A stretch of 64,000 nt of DNA from Amaranthus tricolor (taxonomy: Eukaryota; Streptophyta; Magnoliopsida; Caryophyllales; Amaranthaceae), in the NCBI RefSeq assembly GCF_026212465.1, contig NC_080056.1, positions 12,425,142 to 12,489,141 on the forward strand, written 5' to 3'. How positions within the stretch are numbered: position 1 is the stretch's first letter; every line of letters begins with the position of its first letter. Positions 1 through 16,777 of this stretch are shown here, in pieces. Made by a program: the position numbers and the translations under genes. The notes under the pieces are model-generated. The model saw nothing but the letters and a program-made list of their open reading frames with translations, was not told the origin of the DNA and did no database searches.

Positions 1-239
1 GTAAATGGGAAATGGATGACCTTCTTTATACTTTATTCATCACTGTGATTTTGGAGTCTTAAGAATAGTGTTAGGAACTGTAGATAATGTAGAAGCACTT
101 CAATATAAAAGTTTAATTTTATGAAATAAAAGTTGTCATATTATATAGGCAGTAGGTTTTTTACTTGTATGCTCGTATCTAATAAAGTCATGCCTTGAAA
201 TATTCAGGGAAAAATTTGGATATAACACATATCCTCTCC

Positions 240-3553
<3,314 letters not shown>

Positions 3554-3703
3554 AGCACATGTAGGGCGTCCTTTTCCTCCCTTCTCATCATTGGTTGGTC
3601 ACCCTTCGGGATTTTTTGTCTTATGTCAAAAAGGATTCAGAATGCTTTGTGTGATTAAAGTAAAATATATGAGCTAGAACAAATTTAATTAGAGCTACTC
3701 ATT

Positions 3704-3827
3704 GTGAGTGACCTTTTTTCGGAGAGACGACCTCAAAACAAGGAGTTTATATGCAATAATTTTATTAGTTGGGCTATGTAGCCTATGTATGAAGAGCATC
3801 TCACGGAGAGGCTCTCTTACACAAGAT
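3704..3827. mobile_element. Short GAGAC-terminus MITE
   Basis: The left end carries GTGAGTGACC and GGAGAGACGACCTC. The right end carries CACGGAGAGGCTCTCTTACAC. The same type of terminus recurs near 14.1, 44.1, 48.5, 49.3, 51.9 and 53.8 kb. It lies just beyond the AAK6 3' UTR. No coding capacity is seen. Confidence 0.5.
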
Positions 3828-3848
3828 TTTGTGAATTTATCATAGTTG

Positions 3849-4252
3849 ACGAGTTTTGATAATGTGAAAATAATAAGAGCATTGTACAACTTTATTCCAA
3901 AAATAAGCTTCGTAAAAATTTTATTCCCACAATAAGCGTCTGTACATCCAAACCTAGGTTTGGTATAAGTCGCTGTTACTAACATTGAATTAAAATTTTT
4001 TTTAAAAAAAAAAAAATTTATTTATTTATTTTTTAATTCGCTGTTAGTAATAGCGACTTAAGTCTTCTTCATTATTTCAGTTACTTCTTCATTCCAACCT
4101 ACGAGATTAAGGAGTTGACTGGTCAACTCCTTAAGTTGCTGTTATGTTTGGATGTACGGACACTTATTTTAGGAATAAAGTTTTCACAGAGTTTATTTTT
4201 GGAATAAAGTTGTTCAATGCTCTTATTTTTTTCAAATTTTCACGAGTTTTCA
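3849..4252. repeat. Imperfect long inverted repeat (foldback/MITE-like)
   Basis: The left arm, about 3849-3955, and right arm, about 4145-4252, are inverted copies of roughly 105 bp. Shared blocks include AATAAGAGCATTG, ACTTTATTCCAAAAATAA and GTACATCCAAAC. A second inner pair (TCGCTGTTACTAA against TTAGTAATAGCGA) surrounds an A/T-rich centre. No protein is encoded. The structure fits a nonautonomous DNA transposon, but no target duplication was recognised. Confidence 0.65.
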
Positions 4253-6519
4253 TGTATTCAAGTTGGAGCATGGACTCTCGTCTTCTGTCATTTTACCTCT
4301 GATAGGAGTTGTAATGAGAAAGTTTAGGTCTTAAGATGCTATGAATCAAGAACTCTACTGCCCTCCGATAAGCTGGGATCATTGGGCGTTCAAAATTCTC
4401 CTTGTTTATTACATCTTTCTATAAACGAAAGATTCAGGTAAATGTATGTACGATGGTATGAGAATTCAGAATTTGGCGATTTTGTGGAACTAATTTGGAA
4501 AATTTCTCGACTGAACACGCTAAAAATACATAGGCTTTTTGTGTCGCTTGGTGTTTCTCCAGTGATAATGTTTTTTCAGGCTGTTAATGCAAGCCATAAA
4601 ATCTTCTCAGTTTGCATGCATGTCCAAAATTCAGACTTGGTATGAGGATTCTTGGACATGCATGCCAACTGAATTATATCGGTCAACTTGAAAAATTGCT
4701 CAAATGAAAATTGACTACATGTTATAGCATTATGAAAAATAAGTATAAATACAACACTTTCATCAACCAAATGTTTACTACAACTAATTGTGATTACTTT
4801 TTTTTTTTTTGAACTTAAAAACACAAGTGTTAATCAACCCACATTTGACTTGAATAGAAAGGTAAGTGATACCTGCATTTAGTTTGCATCAACTTGTATG
4901 TGACATAAACTAGAGTTTTAAATCTTTTAAGTAACTTTTCATTTGTTAATTTTGATGTATGAAGATGTTCAATATTGCTCATACCTCGAGTTTTTTTTTT
5001 TTTTTTTTTCAATCAGACTAACTACACTTTTTCAGTATGGCCCTAAATTGACTATCAACTTAGTTCAAAACCAAATTTTACCATGAACCACAACGCTCAA
5101 ACTATTGTCGACTTTGATATGAATTGGATCATAATTGAATTCGAAGTTCAACCAACCGAATTTAAACCAAATGAATTGTAACCAATGAAAACCTGAAAAA
5201 AAAAAATACTAAATGTTCAACTCTAGGTGATTGCTCAACTCGGTGATTGTTAATTGAAAATATTTAAATAGTTCTATACGAATAAATGAAAATCACATAG
5301 TGCTATTTTTTTTTTTTGTTATAGTTTGTTAGGAAAGAAACAAAAAATAATTTTGGACCTAGATTCAAATTCTAGACCAAAACTCAAGTCTAAATCCAAG
5401 TTTTCCATATGCTATGGAGTTTGATCTAAGTTTAAGTCCAATGAAAAATAAAATCTAAATTTGAGTCTAACTGGAGTATGGACATAACCCGAATCCAACT
5501 CAAGCCTATCCATACTCAAAAATACTTCATCCGTTCCTTAAAGAAGTTCTCACTTTTCCAGTTTGAAATGTTTCATTTGTTGTTCTTATAAACATTCCTC
5601 ATGGAAACTTCATTAAGGAAGTAAGGGAGTAACACACTATAACCCCAAACTTCAGCAAATAAATATCCACCAGTAATTAAACTTCTATCCACTGTGATCT
5701 GTGGTATGATAACTCCTCAACTCCTTGCCAGCAAAACAAGATAAAAGATATGGAAAAACAACAATAATACTTTGCCTTAATATCAAATCACAACAGGGGT
5801 ACTGTGATAAACCGGTAATAATACCAAATTCTGGACACTTAAAATTTGTTTTTTAAACTTTTAATTTCACATTAGGTTGCACTTATTAATTACAGTACCA
5901 ACTCTTCAACCTTCTTGAGAAAATTATTTCACAATCCAATACATTAACAAGTAAGACGTGCAATAATTACAGACATTTAAAGGGTGAAAGATCGTACATA
6001 TCTTAATATAATTAAACAAATCGACATATGCAAAACGTGCAACACATTCATAAAATCAACTTCAATTTTGGAATATTATACCCACTCTTAGCTGCATTTT
6101 ACTTTTACTAATTAAGTTTTTGGTGTAGAGCAATGGAAGAAAACAACAAAAAACAAAATAAAAAAATACTCTTACTACAAAGGAACACAATAGCTTTAGA
6201 ATAAGATAAAAACAAAACTACAGCCAAAAATAAACATATATCAAAATCACCCAAATAAAAGTAACAAAATTGTAAGAAAAGAGATTATGTGAGTGATAAA
6301 CAAAATGTGAGTTGGTAAACGGACAAGAAATGCACAAACAAAAGATAAAACAGCTGCAAAGAACGAGAAACAATTGTCAAGGGGGAAAAACAAAACAGAT
6401 TCATTTGAAGTTTTATTGCCTTGATAACAAACCCTTAGAGAAGAGAAATACGAAAAAGATGGATGAACATGAAAATAGCTAAGAATTAAGCGCAACTGAA
6501 AAATATCGCAAAAATTGTT
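4253..6519. other. Intergenic AT-rich DNA
   Basis: There is no supportable gene between AAK6 and the RD-repeat protein gene. The stretch holds poly-T tracts near 4798-4810, 4990-5009 and 5308-5319 and a small Stowaway-like element. The last few hundred bases are presumably the 3' UTR of the minus-strand gene ending at 6520. The short open frames here are lysine/phenylalanine-rich translations of A/T tracts. Confidence 0.6.
5523..5631. mobile_element. Stowaway-like MITE
   Basis: About 109 bp beginning TACTTCATCCGTTCCTTAA and ending TTAAGGAAGTAAGGGAGTA, an inverted pair bordered by TA. The terminus resembles the CTCCCTCCGTTCC end of the mariner-like element at 56.1-59.6 kb, so that type of transposase could in principle recognise it. 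Confidence 0.7.
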
Positions 6520-9500
6520 TCAATGTGTACTTTCAGGAGCATGATGTATCCGACTCAAACTAACTGAATCCGACTCATTTGACACTAAATTGAAAGCCTC
6601 ACAAACTTTAACAGAATCATGGGACAAAACTAAAGCATCACTTACACCACAATTCAACGGCTCATCAGGTGTACCAACACACATACCATCACTACCGACC
6701 TCTCCGAGGGTTGTTTTGATGGCATTGGAAAAGGTGCTGTCGGCAAGGTTGATATTTTCATCTTTTGTCTCCGCCATAAAAGTGGGATTTATTTCTTGAT
6801 CCTCGAGACCAAGGGCCAGCTCAGTACTCTGTAAAGGTCCACCATCCAGTGCTTTATCACTGGTGATGAAAGCAGCTTCTTTCCCTTCCATCACAGGTGT
6901 GATAGAGCCTTCAGGAAATAAAATAGTTGGCTCTTCCTTTTTAACACTACAAGTGACCGGACTGTTTGTTTCCTCCTTTACAGCAGAACATTGTTCAACT
7001 TCAAGTTGAGGAGCTGAATGACTGTGCAAGTGCTCCTCATTAGGTTTTATAGATAATATTCTTTTAGAGTTTTGTTTCTTGTATAAATCCATTGCTTTCT
7101 GCAAACAAGTTGATGACATATTATTAGGGAACATCAAGTAAACTCGAGCACTTATCAGTCCAATGTTTCATAAGATCACAACAAATAAAATAATCTACAG
7201 TGACTCCATAATATGACAAGCCATACATAAAATAAATTGATATGAGAACAGAAGATACGCATCACCATTAGTAGAATACAGGAATCTAAAAGTACCAAAG
7301 ATGCACACCAAATATGAAGTTAAAATGGCAGATAATATCATAGCAAAGCATCCAACTTTTATGACAGCAATATTCAGCCTGTTAAATCTTAACGGACCTA
7401 ACTTAAACTACGCTTTAACTGATTGTAGTAGATGATCAATCTCAATAACTCCAAAAATTTTCATATTATTCTAGTGCTACACATCACACTTGTCAAAATG
7501 TTTTCAAAACCTGAAGCTTAAGAAAAAGGATGAAAACATGAGAATTTCCATCTCCATTTGTTAATAACATAGACCAAACTCCAGAGAGTTACAACAGGTT
7601 GCATAATCAGATAGACATACCTGAAATATTGAATCTTTAACTGCAGGGAAAAATGCCGAGCCCATAGTCAAATCAGTAACCTCTTGTTCAGCAACTGCCA
7701 TATCCTGCAGATCAGACAAAAACCTTTTAAGTACCATGTTTACTTCAATTTCATGTCATATACACAGGAAGGCAAAATAAAGCTACGGAAGATTCTATAC
7801 CTCCAAACATTCAACTTCCACTTCTTCAATTAATTCAGACTGCTCCTTAACAGCAATATTTATAAACTGATTATATAATTCTGGATCAGCTATATCCATT
7901 GAAATATCAAGCTTAGCAAGGTAAGCACGCAATGAATTCCCAGTTTCATCAATGCTTGAAGATTCAGGAGTCTTCTCAGTAACCACTTTAGCTGGAGTCA
8001 TTCCAATTTCCTTCGTTGACGATGGACCACTTGAAGTCTTCATCTTAAAACTTGTTCCCTCATCAAGGCAACTATTTTCAACATGAGACCTTGAAACACC
8101 CTGTCCAGAAGAAGCTTCATCCATAGAAGATTTAACCATATGGCCATCTTTCTGAGACACAGACATAACATCCATATTCACATCACCATTTGGTTTCCAC
8201 ATGTCTGCATTTATGTCCCTCCTTTGAGCACTGGCTAGATGCCCAGGCCCATACATGACAGATTCATCCCTTACAACGCCATTACTATCCCATCCATGAA
8301 AGTGAGGAGGAACTGGTCCATCTACCATATTTTGCCAACCCATAGGTCGTACATGACCAGGAAATCGATCCCCATCAGGCATATGATAAGGCATTCCAGG
8401 ATGGTTCATGTCCAAAGGTGGTCTAACACCAAAAAGTGGAGGAAACTGAGAAATCATTGATGGAAAACCTCCATGATGTGGCCCAGGAGGTGGGAACGGC
8501 ATGAAGCCATTAGGTAGAGGTGAAGGCCAGATAGGATTACCCTTCCAAGCAGATCCAGGCCCTCTTCCTCCATTGGGATCAACACTTCTCCTGTAACGAC
8601 TTCCTGAGTGACTTCTAGTGTCATCTCCCAATGAACCCATGAAAGATGGACTGTCAGCACCACTTCTGAACCCAGTCGGACCAGAAGTGTGAGAAGAGAT
8701 ATTACCCTGACCGGATTTGTGGCGAAATGGAGATACTGCAGGAGGATACTCGTCCACTGTAGGCTTCTTCACAGAAAATTCTCTACCCTGTCTGTCCTCA
8801 ATAAAAGAAGCATCTCTTACGTCATTGGAACCACTCCTTCTCTCAGCCTCATCAGCATCAAGGCTTCTTCTTCTGGGAGTTCTACTTTGAAAACGGCGAC
8901 CAACACTGGTTGAAGGAGATCTTTCCTTCAAACCTCCAGGGGATGCCTTAGTACTTGGAGATCTCTCTGACAAGTCTCCAACGTGATTCTCATCAAATTT
9001 GGTGCGCTTCTCCCCTGATCTATACATGGGAACTTTATCAAGTGTCTCAGATGTAGAGACATCTTTCAAGGAATCTCCATACTTAGTCTCATCTTGAATA
9101 TTATCTCTACATACAGAAAAGAATGGAGATAAGGGACTTAAACACGAAAAAACTTGCACCAACCAGTTTAAGGTAATAAACCAAACAGGCTACCAAATAA
9201 AAAAGAACTTGTCCAAAAATACACAATATAACTACTTCAGCAGCACAATCTGCAAACACATAGCTAAATAATCGTCATATTTGGAAAACAGATAAAGCCA
9301 TGAAGAACTACCTGTATTTTTCTGCACTAGCATGAGTCCTGGAGCTGGGTGAGGCTCTGCGGCGACTGCTACTTGTTACATTTACATGGGCTTTTCGCGA
9401 CACAGATCTGTCCTTATCAGCTTCTAACTCAACTCTTCTAGATTTATCACTGTGATAATTATCATACACATCTGGAGATCTTCTCCTTCCTCTATCATCC

Positions 9501-12500
9501 TTGTACCTAGACCCTTTGTCATCAACATGAGCGACATAATCATGATCGTGCTCATAGTCTCGATCACGGCCATGTTCATGGCTGTGGTCACGATCACGAA
9601 TCCGTTCTCTGTCACGTTCACGGTGGTAACGATCACGACCACGTTTCCTTTCCCGCTCAAGTTCATGATCTCGCTCATGGATCCGTTCAAGTTCTCGGTC
9701 TCGATCCTTCTCCCGATCAAAGTCAGGGTGCCGCTCATCAGGCTCTCTGTCACGATCACGGTCCCGATTGCGTTCATGTCGGGTACGATCACGATCCCTA
9801 CCCCTCTTACGATCTCGATCACGATCTTGCTCCCGATCTGGCTCTCGGTCATATTCATTACCATGAGGCTTAGCTTTCTTCTGAATTACATCCAAATCTT
9901 TTTTTTCATTCTTCATATGCTTATTCTCTGACCTACCGCTGGTATAATCTCTTGTAGCTCGATTATCCCTTTGTTTTTCATCCTGCTGCCAATTGTTCTT
10001 GTCTGCATCTTCTTGGTATCTATCTTGAACTTTCTCATCCTTATGAGCATCCTCCTTATACTTGCCTGACCTGGCAATATCATCCTTAGAAGACAATCTT
10101 TTGTCATCCAATTCTCGAGAGCTATCTTGATGCTTCTCCCCATCACCTGAGCCATCTTTTTTTCTTTTAACTCGTCGATCAAGTTCTCTCTCAGATTCGG
10201 TATTATTAATCACATCTTTAACATCTTTAATATTATAGTCTGAAACAAAATACAGAAAAATTAAATTCCTCCTCAAAACATAAGTATCAAAACAATTGAT
10301 ACAAAACGCCAACCATAATATTCTCTCTGAAATCTCGTCGGCATAGATGCTTATAAGAAAACATGAAGAGAACACAACAACATAGATAACATGCTGTACA
10401 AGAGGTAGGCATTTAAATATCAAATAAAAATCAAATATTAAAAAAATAGTTATATTATTTATAACTGCAAATAATTAAAATTCTAGAAAGTCATGCATCA
10501 AGTTCAATTTTAAATGAAAGTTTCATGCGTATTTCTCAGCTTAATTTATATATCCAAAACCCAGTAGTATGTTCCATATCCTATCTTTCAACACAGCATA
10601 AAAAGCCTCTTTTAAGACAATAATCAGGTTATGTAATGACAAAGATATATAGCATTTAATATAGATGATTTCTTGTGTAAAACTCGCTCTGGATAGTATA
10701 AAAAAAATCTAATTTACGTTTCTGTTGTATAAACAATGCCATAAAGTAATGTGGATTAAGCAGCCAGTACCAAGTAAATCAGGTTTCAAGTCAATCACTT
10801 ATGTCCGATAGAGAAAACTATCAAAGTAGAAATAGCTTTGAATAGTCAATGGACACCAAGATATTCTTAAGTTGTAAAGATCCCAATGCGCCAAAACTTT
10901 AATTCCAAATAATATGGGGTTTTCAAACAAGAGTTAAGAATGTTCATAACCATAAGTTCTATTTACTTTCAAATAATTGATTACTTACAAAAAGTCATTA
11001 CAAGCTTTCACTCTTCAATTGTTTCCGAACTTCCGATACATCAAAGAAATCGTGACATATCAACTAGACCATGACACAAGACACTAGTCAAGCACACGGG
11101 AAATTAGTTCCACTAGATTTCCTCACTTTGGAAAGCACGAAAAATCATTTCTTTTTATTCTTTTGATGAGAATTAAATTTCACTTATTTTTGTAATGATA
11201 ACTAAACATTGACAATATAAGCAGCATACAAAAAAAAAATTGCTTGAAACTCCTACAACCTAATTGATTAAATTAACAAGTTTAGGGTGATGTAATGAAC
11301 CAATGACTAGTTGTCTGAAGCATACAAAACTAGAATCATATCAAAATCCATAAATTCAACGAAAAAAATAAGTCTTCAACTGAACATTAATCAAAGAACA
11401 CAAAAAAATGTGATGAAACCAGCTGCGTGAATTTGTTTGCTGCAGATTCCAAACAAGAAATTCATTCACCAAGGGAAGAACGTTGAAGTAACTATCACTG
11501 GCAGTATTACTTAAATATTTCACTACAACATCACATTAGATAATCCTGAATCAACCAAAAAACTTTTCAAAAATTAAAATTTTGTTGGCGCAGTCACTTT
11601 GTCAATCCCAAATCACTTTAAACATGAAAAATAAAAAAAACCAATCCCCGGATGCATTACATGATAGCGTACAGCTGTCACCATGCGATAGAACATGACA
11701 TTCCAAAATATCTCGATCATCAAACAACCAACACAATTACTATCACAACACATGCCAAAAAAACAAGTATTCCAATATACAGTGACAATAAACAGTATGG
11801 TACTCCAATCCTAATGCTCCTTGGCGTCACCATTCTCCATTGATATTTTGAAGCCAACACCCATATCCCCAATGCATTCCCCACCCACCAAGCTCAAAGA
11901 AAAAATATTTAAGGCTTTTCACTTCTAGGTGATTCGTGATTAGTTCCATAGAGAAGCACATATGGAAGATAATGTATGCTACTGGAAAGAAGCAGTGCAC
12001 AATTCAAGCCAACCTGGCAAGCTCAACCACCGGAACCCGAGTTACTTAATCAAAATACAACTAGCAAACAAACAGACCACTTCACTATTATTTTCAAAAG
12101 AATATACTTTCACAAAAACCATGCTAATAAAATCCTAATCTATGATAGACATTGATGCTTCACACATTTGTCCCATTTACCAATTACATTTTCTAACTCC
12201 TTTAAGTTTTCATTATGTAGAACGTTCAACTGTTGCTTTTGTCCCAAGTGACTCTACATTCTAGATAAAATGGTTTCATTTGTCGATGTGAATGTGAATC
12301 AGCAAAAGGTAAAAAAAACAAGACAATACTCATTGCTTAAATAAACCATATTAAGAAAGCGATAGTGAAGGGAAAGGGAATGAGGGAGTATAATAGCTAT
12401 TTTGTTCCATACTATCTCATTAGTGGAAAAAATGGGTTTCGTTCTCAAACACTAATGAAAAGTGGATCACTCAATCTTTCCCCTCTACAATCTTACAAAA

Positions 12501-13437
12501 TCACTAGTCATCAATAATGTTAAAATCATCCAGAACACCTACATTCTGCAAAAGAATTATCTGCACAGCAAGCAGAGAAAACAAGTAAACCCTGCACTCC
12601 TCCTACAGTAAGCAATGACAATTAAGACAAATGAAACCACCATTACAGCACAAATTAAACTATACAACAGCTACCCAATAATAATCAAAATCATAACATA
12701 TCACCGCAATAAGGCAGTCTTATCTTATGCTCTTATTATCACAAATCATTTCACATCACAATGTATAAAGGAAACCATTAATATTAGCAATAAACAAAGT
12801 AATAAGCACATAAACAAGTTACCTTACCAGTATTATTAATACCATGTTTTCCTCCACGTTCCTCTCCACTGCCCTGTTTCCTATTCCCTCCTACGTTCTC
12901 TGGTAAAGTCTCCGCATTCCCTGAAACAACATCATCAGGTATTTCAGCTTTACTCGTCTTCCTATCACGCTCAAAACCCCCTTCTTTCTCACTCCTCTCC
13001 TTCCTCTCTGACCTATGATGCTTTGACTCCACTTTGCTCCCGCTTCTTTTCCCCTCCTCTGCAACAACCAAACTCTCCTCTCTTCGACTTGACCTCTTGA
13101 AATCACTTTTCAAATCATTCTTCGATAAGTCATGCTCTTTATTGCTATCGCCTCCCGTCCACCTATCATCAACCTCCTTCTCCTTCCGCTTCTTGGAAGA
13201 CGAAGAGGAAGCACCATAATCATCAACAATAACACGCCCACTAACATCCATTGATTTCGATTCAATCTTTCGCTTCTCACCTGAAGTCGATTCTTTCAAA
13301 TGTCTATTACTATTACTTCCACCACCATCATCCCTAGCTTTCTTCTCCCTCAAGCCAGATTCTTTCTCGGAATCAGAGTAATCCCTAACATCTCTAGAGC
13401 TATGCTTGCTAGATTTATGCCGCGAACTCCTCGGCAT
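6520..13437 (-). CDS. RD/RE-repeat, charged nuclear protein (ZC3H13-like by composition), 5 exons
   Basis: Exons read on the minus strand are 13437-12828, 10239-9312, 9106-7801, 7704-7621 and 7098-6520. They join in phase to 3507 bases, or 1168 residues. Borders follow GT-AG, for example CTG|GTAAGG, TTTCAG|AC and GAG|GTATAG. Intron 1 is 2588 bp. The protein starts MPRSSRHKSSKHSSRD and is low-complexity: a K/S/E/R-rich N-terminus, an RDRD/RERD-type dipeptide tract around residues 325-440, and a P/G/M/H-rich stretch around 695-795 that includes WPSPLPNGFMPFPPPGPHH. The tail is better ordered and contains YLAKLDISMDIADPELYNQF. Similar plant proteins are often annotated as zinc finger CCCH domain protein 13-like, and RD tracts are typical of splicing and RNA-processing factors. 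I see no CCCH finger, so molecular function is inference. Phase-consistent splicing strongly supports one gene. Confidence 0.85.
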
Positions 13438-13444
13438 TTTTACA

Positions 13445-13613
13445 AAACCCTAGCTGCAAGTATTCTTCGTACGAACCCTAATTAATTCCTTTTCAAATCA
13501 ATTAAATGTAACTATTAATTAAACCGCATTCATATACGTTACAAAAACTATTAAAATCAAGAGCCAATTACAAAATCTAAAGTTCCAATTTCGGAAGTTG
13601 ACTGAAACCCTAA
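13445..13613. promoter_or_regulatory. Telo-box-like AAACCCTA motifs near the start of the RD-protein gene
   Basis: AAACCCTA occurs at about 13445-13452 and 13605-13612, with a related GAACCCTAA between them. All lie just upstream of the minus-strand ATG at 13437, so probably in the 5' UTR or promoter. Telo-boxes are common near plant genes for ribosome and RNA-processing proteins. Function here is inferred from motif and position only. Confidence 0.4.
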
Positions 13614-14083
13614 TTTTCGAAAAAAAACATTAAAAAAACGCTGCGATCTGGAGTAGGAGTACGAACCACAAAACCTCCAATCACAAAATCTCCTAACAAA
13701 AATAAGTCTCCGGCGATCAGAAAATATCGGCGAGAACTAGATCGAGAGAGGTAGGGAGGAACTGGGGAGGAGAGAGAAAGAGAAAGTAGAGTGAAGTTTT
13801 TTGTCTGTTTTATCGGAAAGGTGGCTAGAGAAGGATAATAGAGATTAGAATTTTATGACGGTTTTATCCCTTTGAATTGAATGAAATTGCAATGTTTGGT
13901 AACTCGTATTGACCCGTGACGGGGGTTGTATTGGTGCTTCCAATGTTGTAACTGAACCTTAATCTCAAAAAAAAAAAAAAAAAAAAAGTTGTAACTGAAC
14001 CCAGAGAGTAAAGCTATTTCTGGATAGGAGTTAAATGTTCAAATGGTATATGGTCCTATAAAATAACATAAATTCTCATGAAA

Positions 14084-14332
14084 TATGGTCTTATTGAGAG
14101 ATTATTTTTAATTGGGTTAATCTATTATATATTTTTTTAAATATTATAAGTAAAAATTAAGAATGATATAAATAAACACTTAAGATATTGAAAGTAGGCA
14201 TTAAGGATACGGTAAGTAAGCATTATGAATAATGCAAGTAGACATTGACCATACGGTAAGTAGACATTAATCTTTAATGGGCTGGACTTGAGATATGTCT
14301 CTCAAAGATAAGGTCTCTCAAGAGACTATCTG
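14084..14332. mobile_element. GAGAC-terminus MITE with short internal tandem repeats
   Basis: The left end is GGTCTTATTGAGAGATTA and the right end is AAGGTCTCTCAAGAGACTAT. Between them a ~27-bp unit built around AGTAGACATTAAGGATACGGT repeats four to five times (14170-14275). Another copy of this repeat family fills the element near 48.6-48.9 kb. Confidence 0.55.
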
Positions 14333-15099
14333 ATAAATAATCAATAGGTGAAATTATTCACAGCAAATAAGTAAAATATTGGATTATTTTCGACATTGTT
14401 CCGATCTTTAAATATAATTTATGTGTTTTTAAGTTAAAGAACGATGTAATATAATGGTTCCAAAAATTTATGGAGATGCCACATTTCAAAAAGCTTTAAT
14501 AGGGAGAATTAAACATTATACTAAAAAGTTTGGAAAATTTCAAGTGTCATAACTAAGAAGAGTTTTCCAAATGCAACTTATTTATTGGCTAAATAAAAAT
14601 GACATGACATTTGATCTTAACTAATATCTCTACCATAAAATATCTTTGATTAGCATCTATTTATAGTTAAATTGAGTATATTAGATAATATAATATAGTA
14701 TTACATAATATATTATTGACAAAATCTAAAATTACAGAGTATATATATACATATAATTGTTAAAATCGAGTGTTTTGTATTGCATAAATATTATTGGCTT
14801 TATTTTTTTATATCATATGTTTGTATATGTTGATGCTAAAAAAATCATCTATTGCACGAATTTCTACGTTAGTTTATATTATTTCCCTCGATTTTAGTTA
14901 ATTACATTTGTAAATATGATGTGCTTCTATAGAAAACTAATTATTAACCCTAAAATAACTAATCAAATATATTTTAAACAAATAAATATTGAAAATAGAT
15001 CTAAATTTATTCAAAAGCTTTAACTCTTACAACTATTGTAAATATATTCGTAATTTGGTCTCTTGATTTTATATTTGAAAGACTAATAATTTTGTTTTT

Positions 15100-15300
15100 A
15101 AGATTTTCTTTTATAAAATGTCTATCAACATCGACATGTTTTATGCGCTTATTGTACCAGGTTTTGAGATATATACTTATTATCGCTTTGTTGTTACAGA
15201 ATAATCTACTTGTCTCTTTTTGTGAAAATCCAAGTTATTCGATTAAATTTCTTAACCAAAGGATTTCTTTATACCTATGGCAATTCCATCAAACCCAGAT
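15100..15300 (-). pseudogene. Ty1/copia RNase H fragment
   Basis: Read on the minus strand, one frame gives EILWLRNLIE, stop, LGFSQKETSRLFCNNKAIIS, and ends with HVDVDRHFIKE. These are the RNase H C-terminal blocks of copia polyproteins (family pattern: EILWLRNL, LGFSQ, DNKAAI, KHV-VD-HFI). An in-frame stop and a divergent middle show it is dead. No LTRs were found around it. Confidence 0.75.
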
Positions 15301-16489
15301 TCTGCACTTGACTCTACAACTTTTTGTTTCTTATATGAGTATTTTAACTCAATTTATGTTAACATAAATAAAATGTTTGTCTAATATTGTAACTAAGACC
15401 TCATTGTTTTTGTAATACATTTAAAATTTAAAGCATTGCAAAAAAAGAGGTGAAAATTAATTTGTCTAGATTTGTGTCAAGTTTGTAGAGCCTAAGTCAA
15501 TTTGTCTGTTTTTGTTAAATGATATTGAATTACAAGTGAGAATTAGATATTTCCTAAATTATTGCGAAAATAATTGATAAAAATGAATCTAAGCGTTTTT
15601 TACATTGAAAATATCTCAACAATAAATAGAACTACAAAATTTGTAGAATCGATTGATTTTACAATTCGACTTTATAGTTTGATTCTTAGAGTTGCTTTTG
15701 ATTCAAAGTAAAATCTTGATATTTTAACAACCTTGCATAACAAAATATATCAAAATTGAGCTAAATCAAATTAAGCTAAATCTCTCGTGCGCACTTACAA
15801 AAATCACAAACCATTTTATCTTTGTTATCTTTGTCATAATAAAAACCAACATCCCAATTACTCAAAATTTCTCGTTGGTGTTGTTTAGGACATGTGATAT
15901 GTGGTTTATTGTTAAGAATAAAATTATTTTTGAACTATAAGATTTCGCTCAAATTCTTTCTACACCCCAAAATTCCTTTTCATTTTATCTCTTTTGATTG
16001 TGCTGACGAGCAAAGTCACTTCTCTTTTTATGTCATTTTCTTTTCCTTTGCAAAGTAAAATAAGACCCAAAGCATAACTAGCTAGCTTCTTTAATTTTGT
16101 ATTTTGCTATATTTTCTATATTGGTCAAACCTTTTTTCCAGCTTCATCCGAGCAAAATATTGTACCTACATTGTATAAAAAATAAAAATAAAAAATTAGT
16201 ATTTCCATATTATTGCTTAGGGCCCATCTAGTTATCAATGGTACCCCGATATTATTGCACTTTATCTTTGGTACCCCTGTGTTTTTTCGAATGTTAATGG
16301 TACCCCCCAGCATATCTTGCTAATTACAAACATGACACTTTTAAAGTTTTTTTCGTTATGATGTCGTTAATTTTTGAATTCTCACCTAACCATGGTTAGT
16401 TTCTTATTGCTTATAAATCTAGGTGCATCCATTTCAAACACACGTTTCTTCTTCTGCCCTTTTCCCTTTCCTCTTCCTTCTCTCCATCC

Positions 16490-16777
16490 ATGGCTGCTTC
16501 TGCAAGATACACATCCTTTTTCGGTAAGGTTTACTCCGGTACTTCTAGAAGACCACCTGGAAGCCCTAACGTTAATTCTATTGAAGTTGGTGATAGCTGG
16601 GTAAGGTTGAAGAAATGCTACTGTGACCCAAAAAAGTTCTATAATGTTAGGGTTTCGAGTTCAATTAACAATCTGGGAAGAATATATTGCAAATGTATTT
16701 CGTGCCAAGCATTTGAAAGGGGCTATGATGCGGATTTGAAGGAAAACCTTGATGAAGCTGCACATCCAGAAGTTTAA
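16490..16777 (+). CDS. GRF-like zinc-finger ORF carried by the MULE
   Basis: 95 residues from the ATG at 16490. Residues ~36-70 contain KKCYCDP, then LGRIYCKCISCQAFERG. The pairs of Cys around a GR-Y-C core resemble GRF-type zinc fingers (C-x-C ... G-R-x-F/Y-x-C ... C-x-F). Such small proteins recur within plant MULEs, and their role there is not established. The stop TAA at 16775-16777 is followed in the same frame by open sequence to 16939 encoding a hydrophobic tail (LKVVVFMKFVVMFYQLLLAL). The stop may therefore truncate a longer protein of the usual finger-plus-membrane-tail form. It lies just inside the left TIR, which may supply the promoter. Confidence 0.55.
   Translation: MAASARYTSFFGKVYSGTSRRPPGSPNVNSIEVGDSWVRLKKCYCDPKKFYNVRVSSSINNLGRIYCKCISCQAFERGYDADLKENLDEAAHPEV

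Larger units (their letters stand above)
13862..16217. other. Intergenic repeat-rich DNA
   Basis: No host gene is recognised. A poly-A run lies at 13967-13987. A GAGAC-terminus MITE and a decayed copia RNase H fragment are listed separately. The remainder is AT-rich with no open frame that I trust. Confidence 0.5.

Noticed and set aside
4830..5012. Lysine-rich minus-strand frame
   Set aside because: Translation of a poly-T tract.
6247..6495. 82-codon hydrophobic minus-strand frame downstream of the RD-protein gene
   Set aside because: No recognisable features; it lies in the likely 3' UTR.
9424..9931. Open frames overlapping the RD repeat on both strands
   Set aside because: They are alternative-frame readings of the repetitive RD-coding tract.
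15092..15367. Plus-strand 91-codon frame
   Set aside because: It is the reverse of a copia RNase H remnant that reads on the minus strand.
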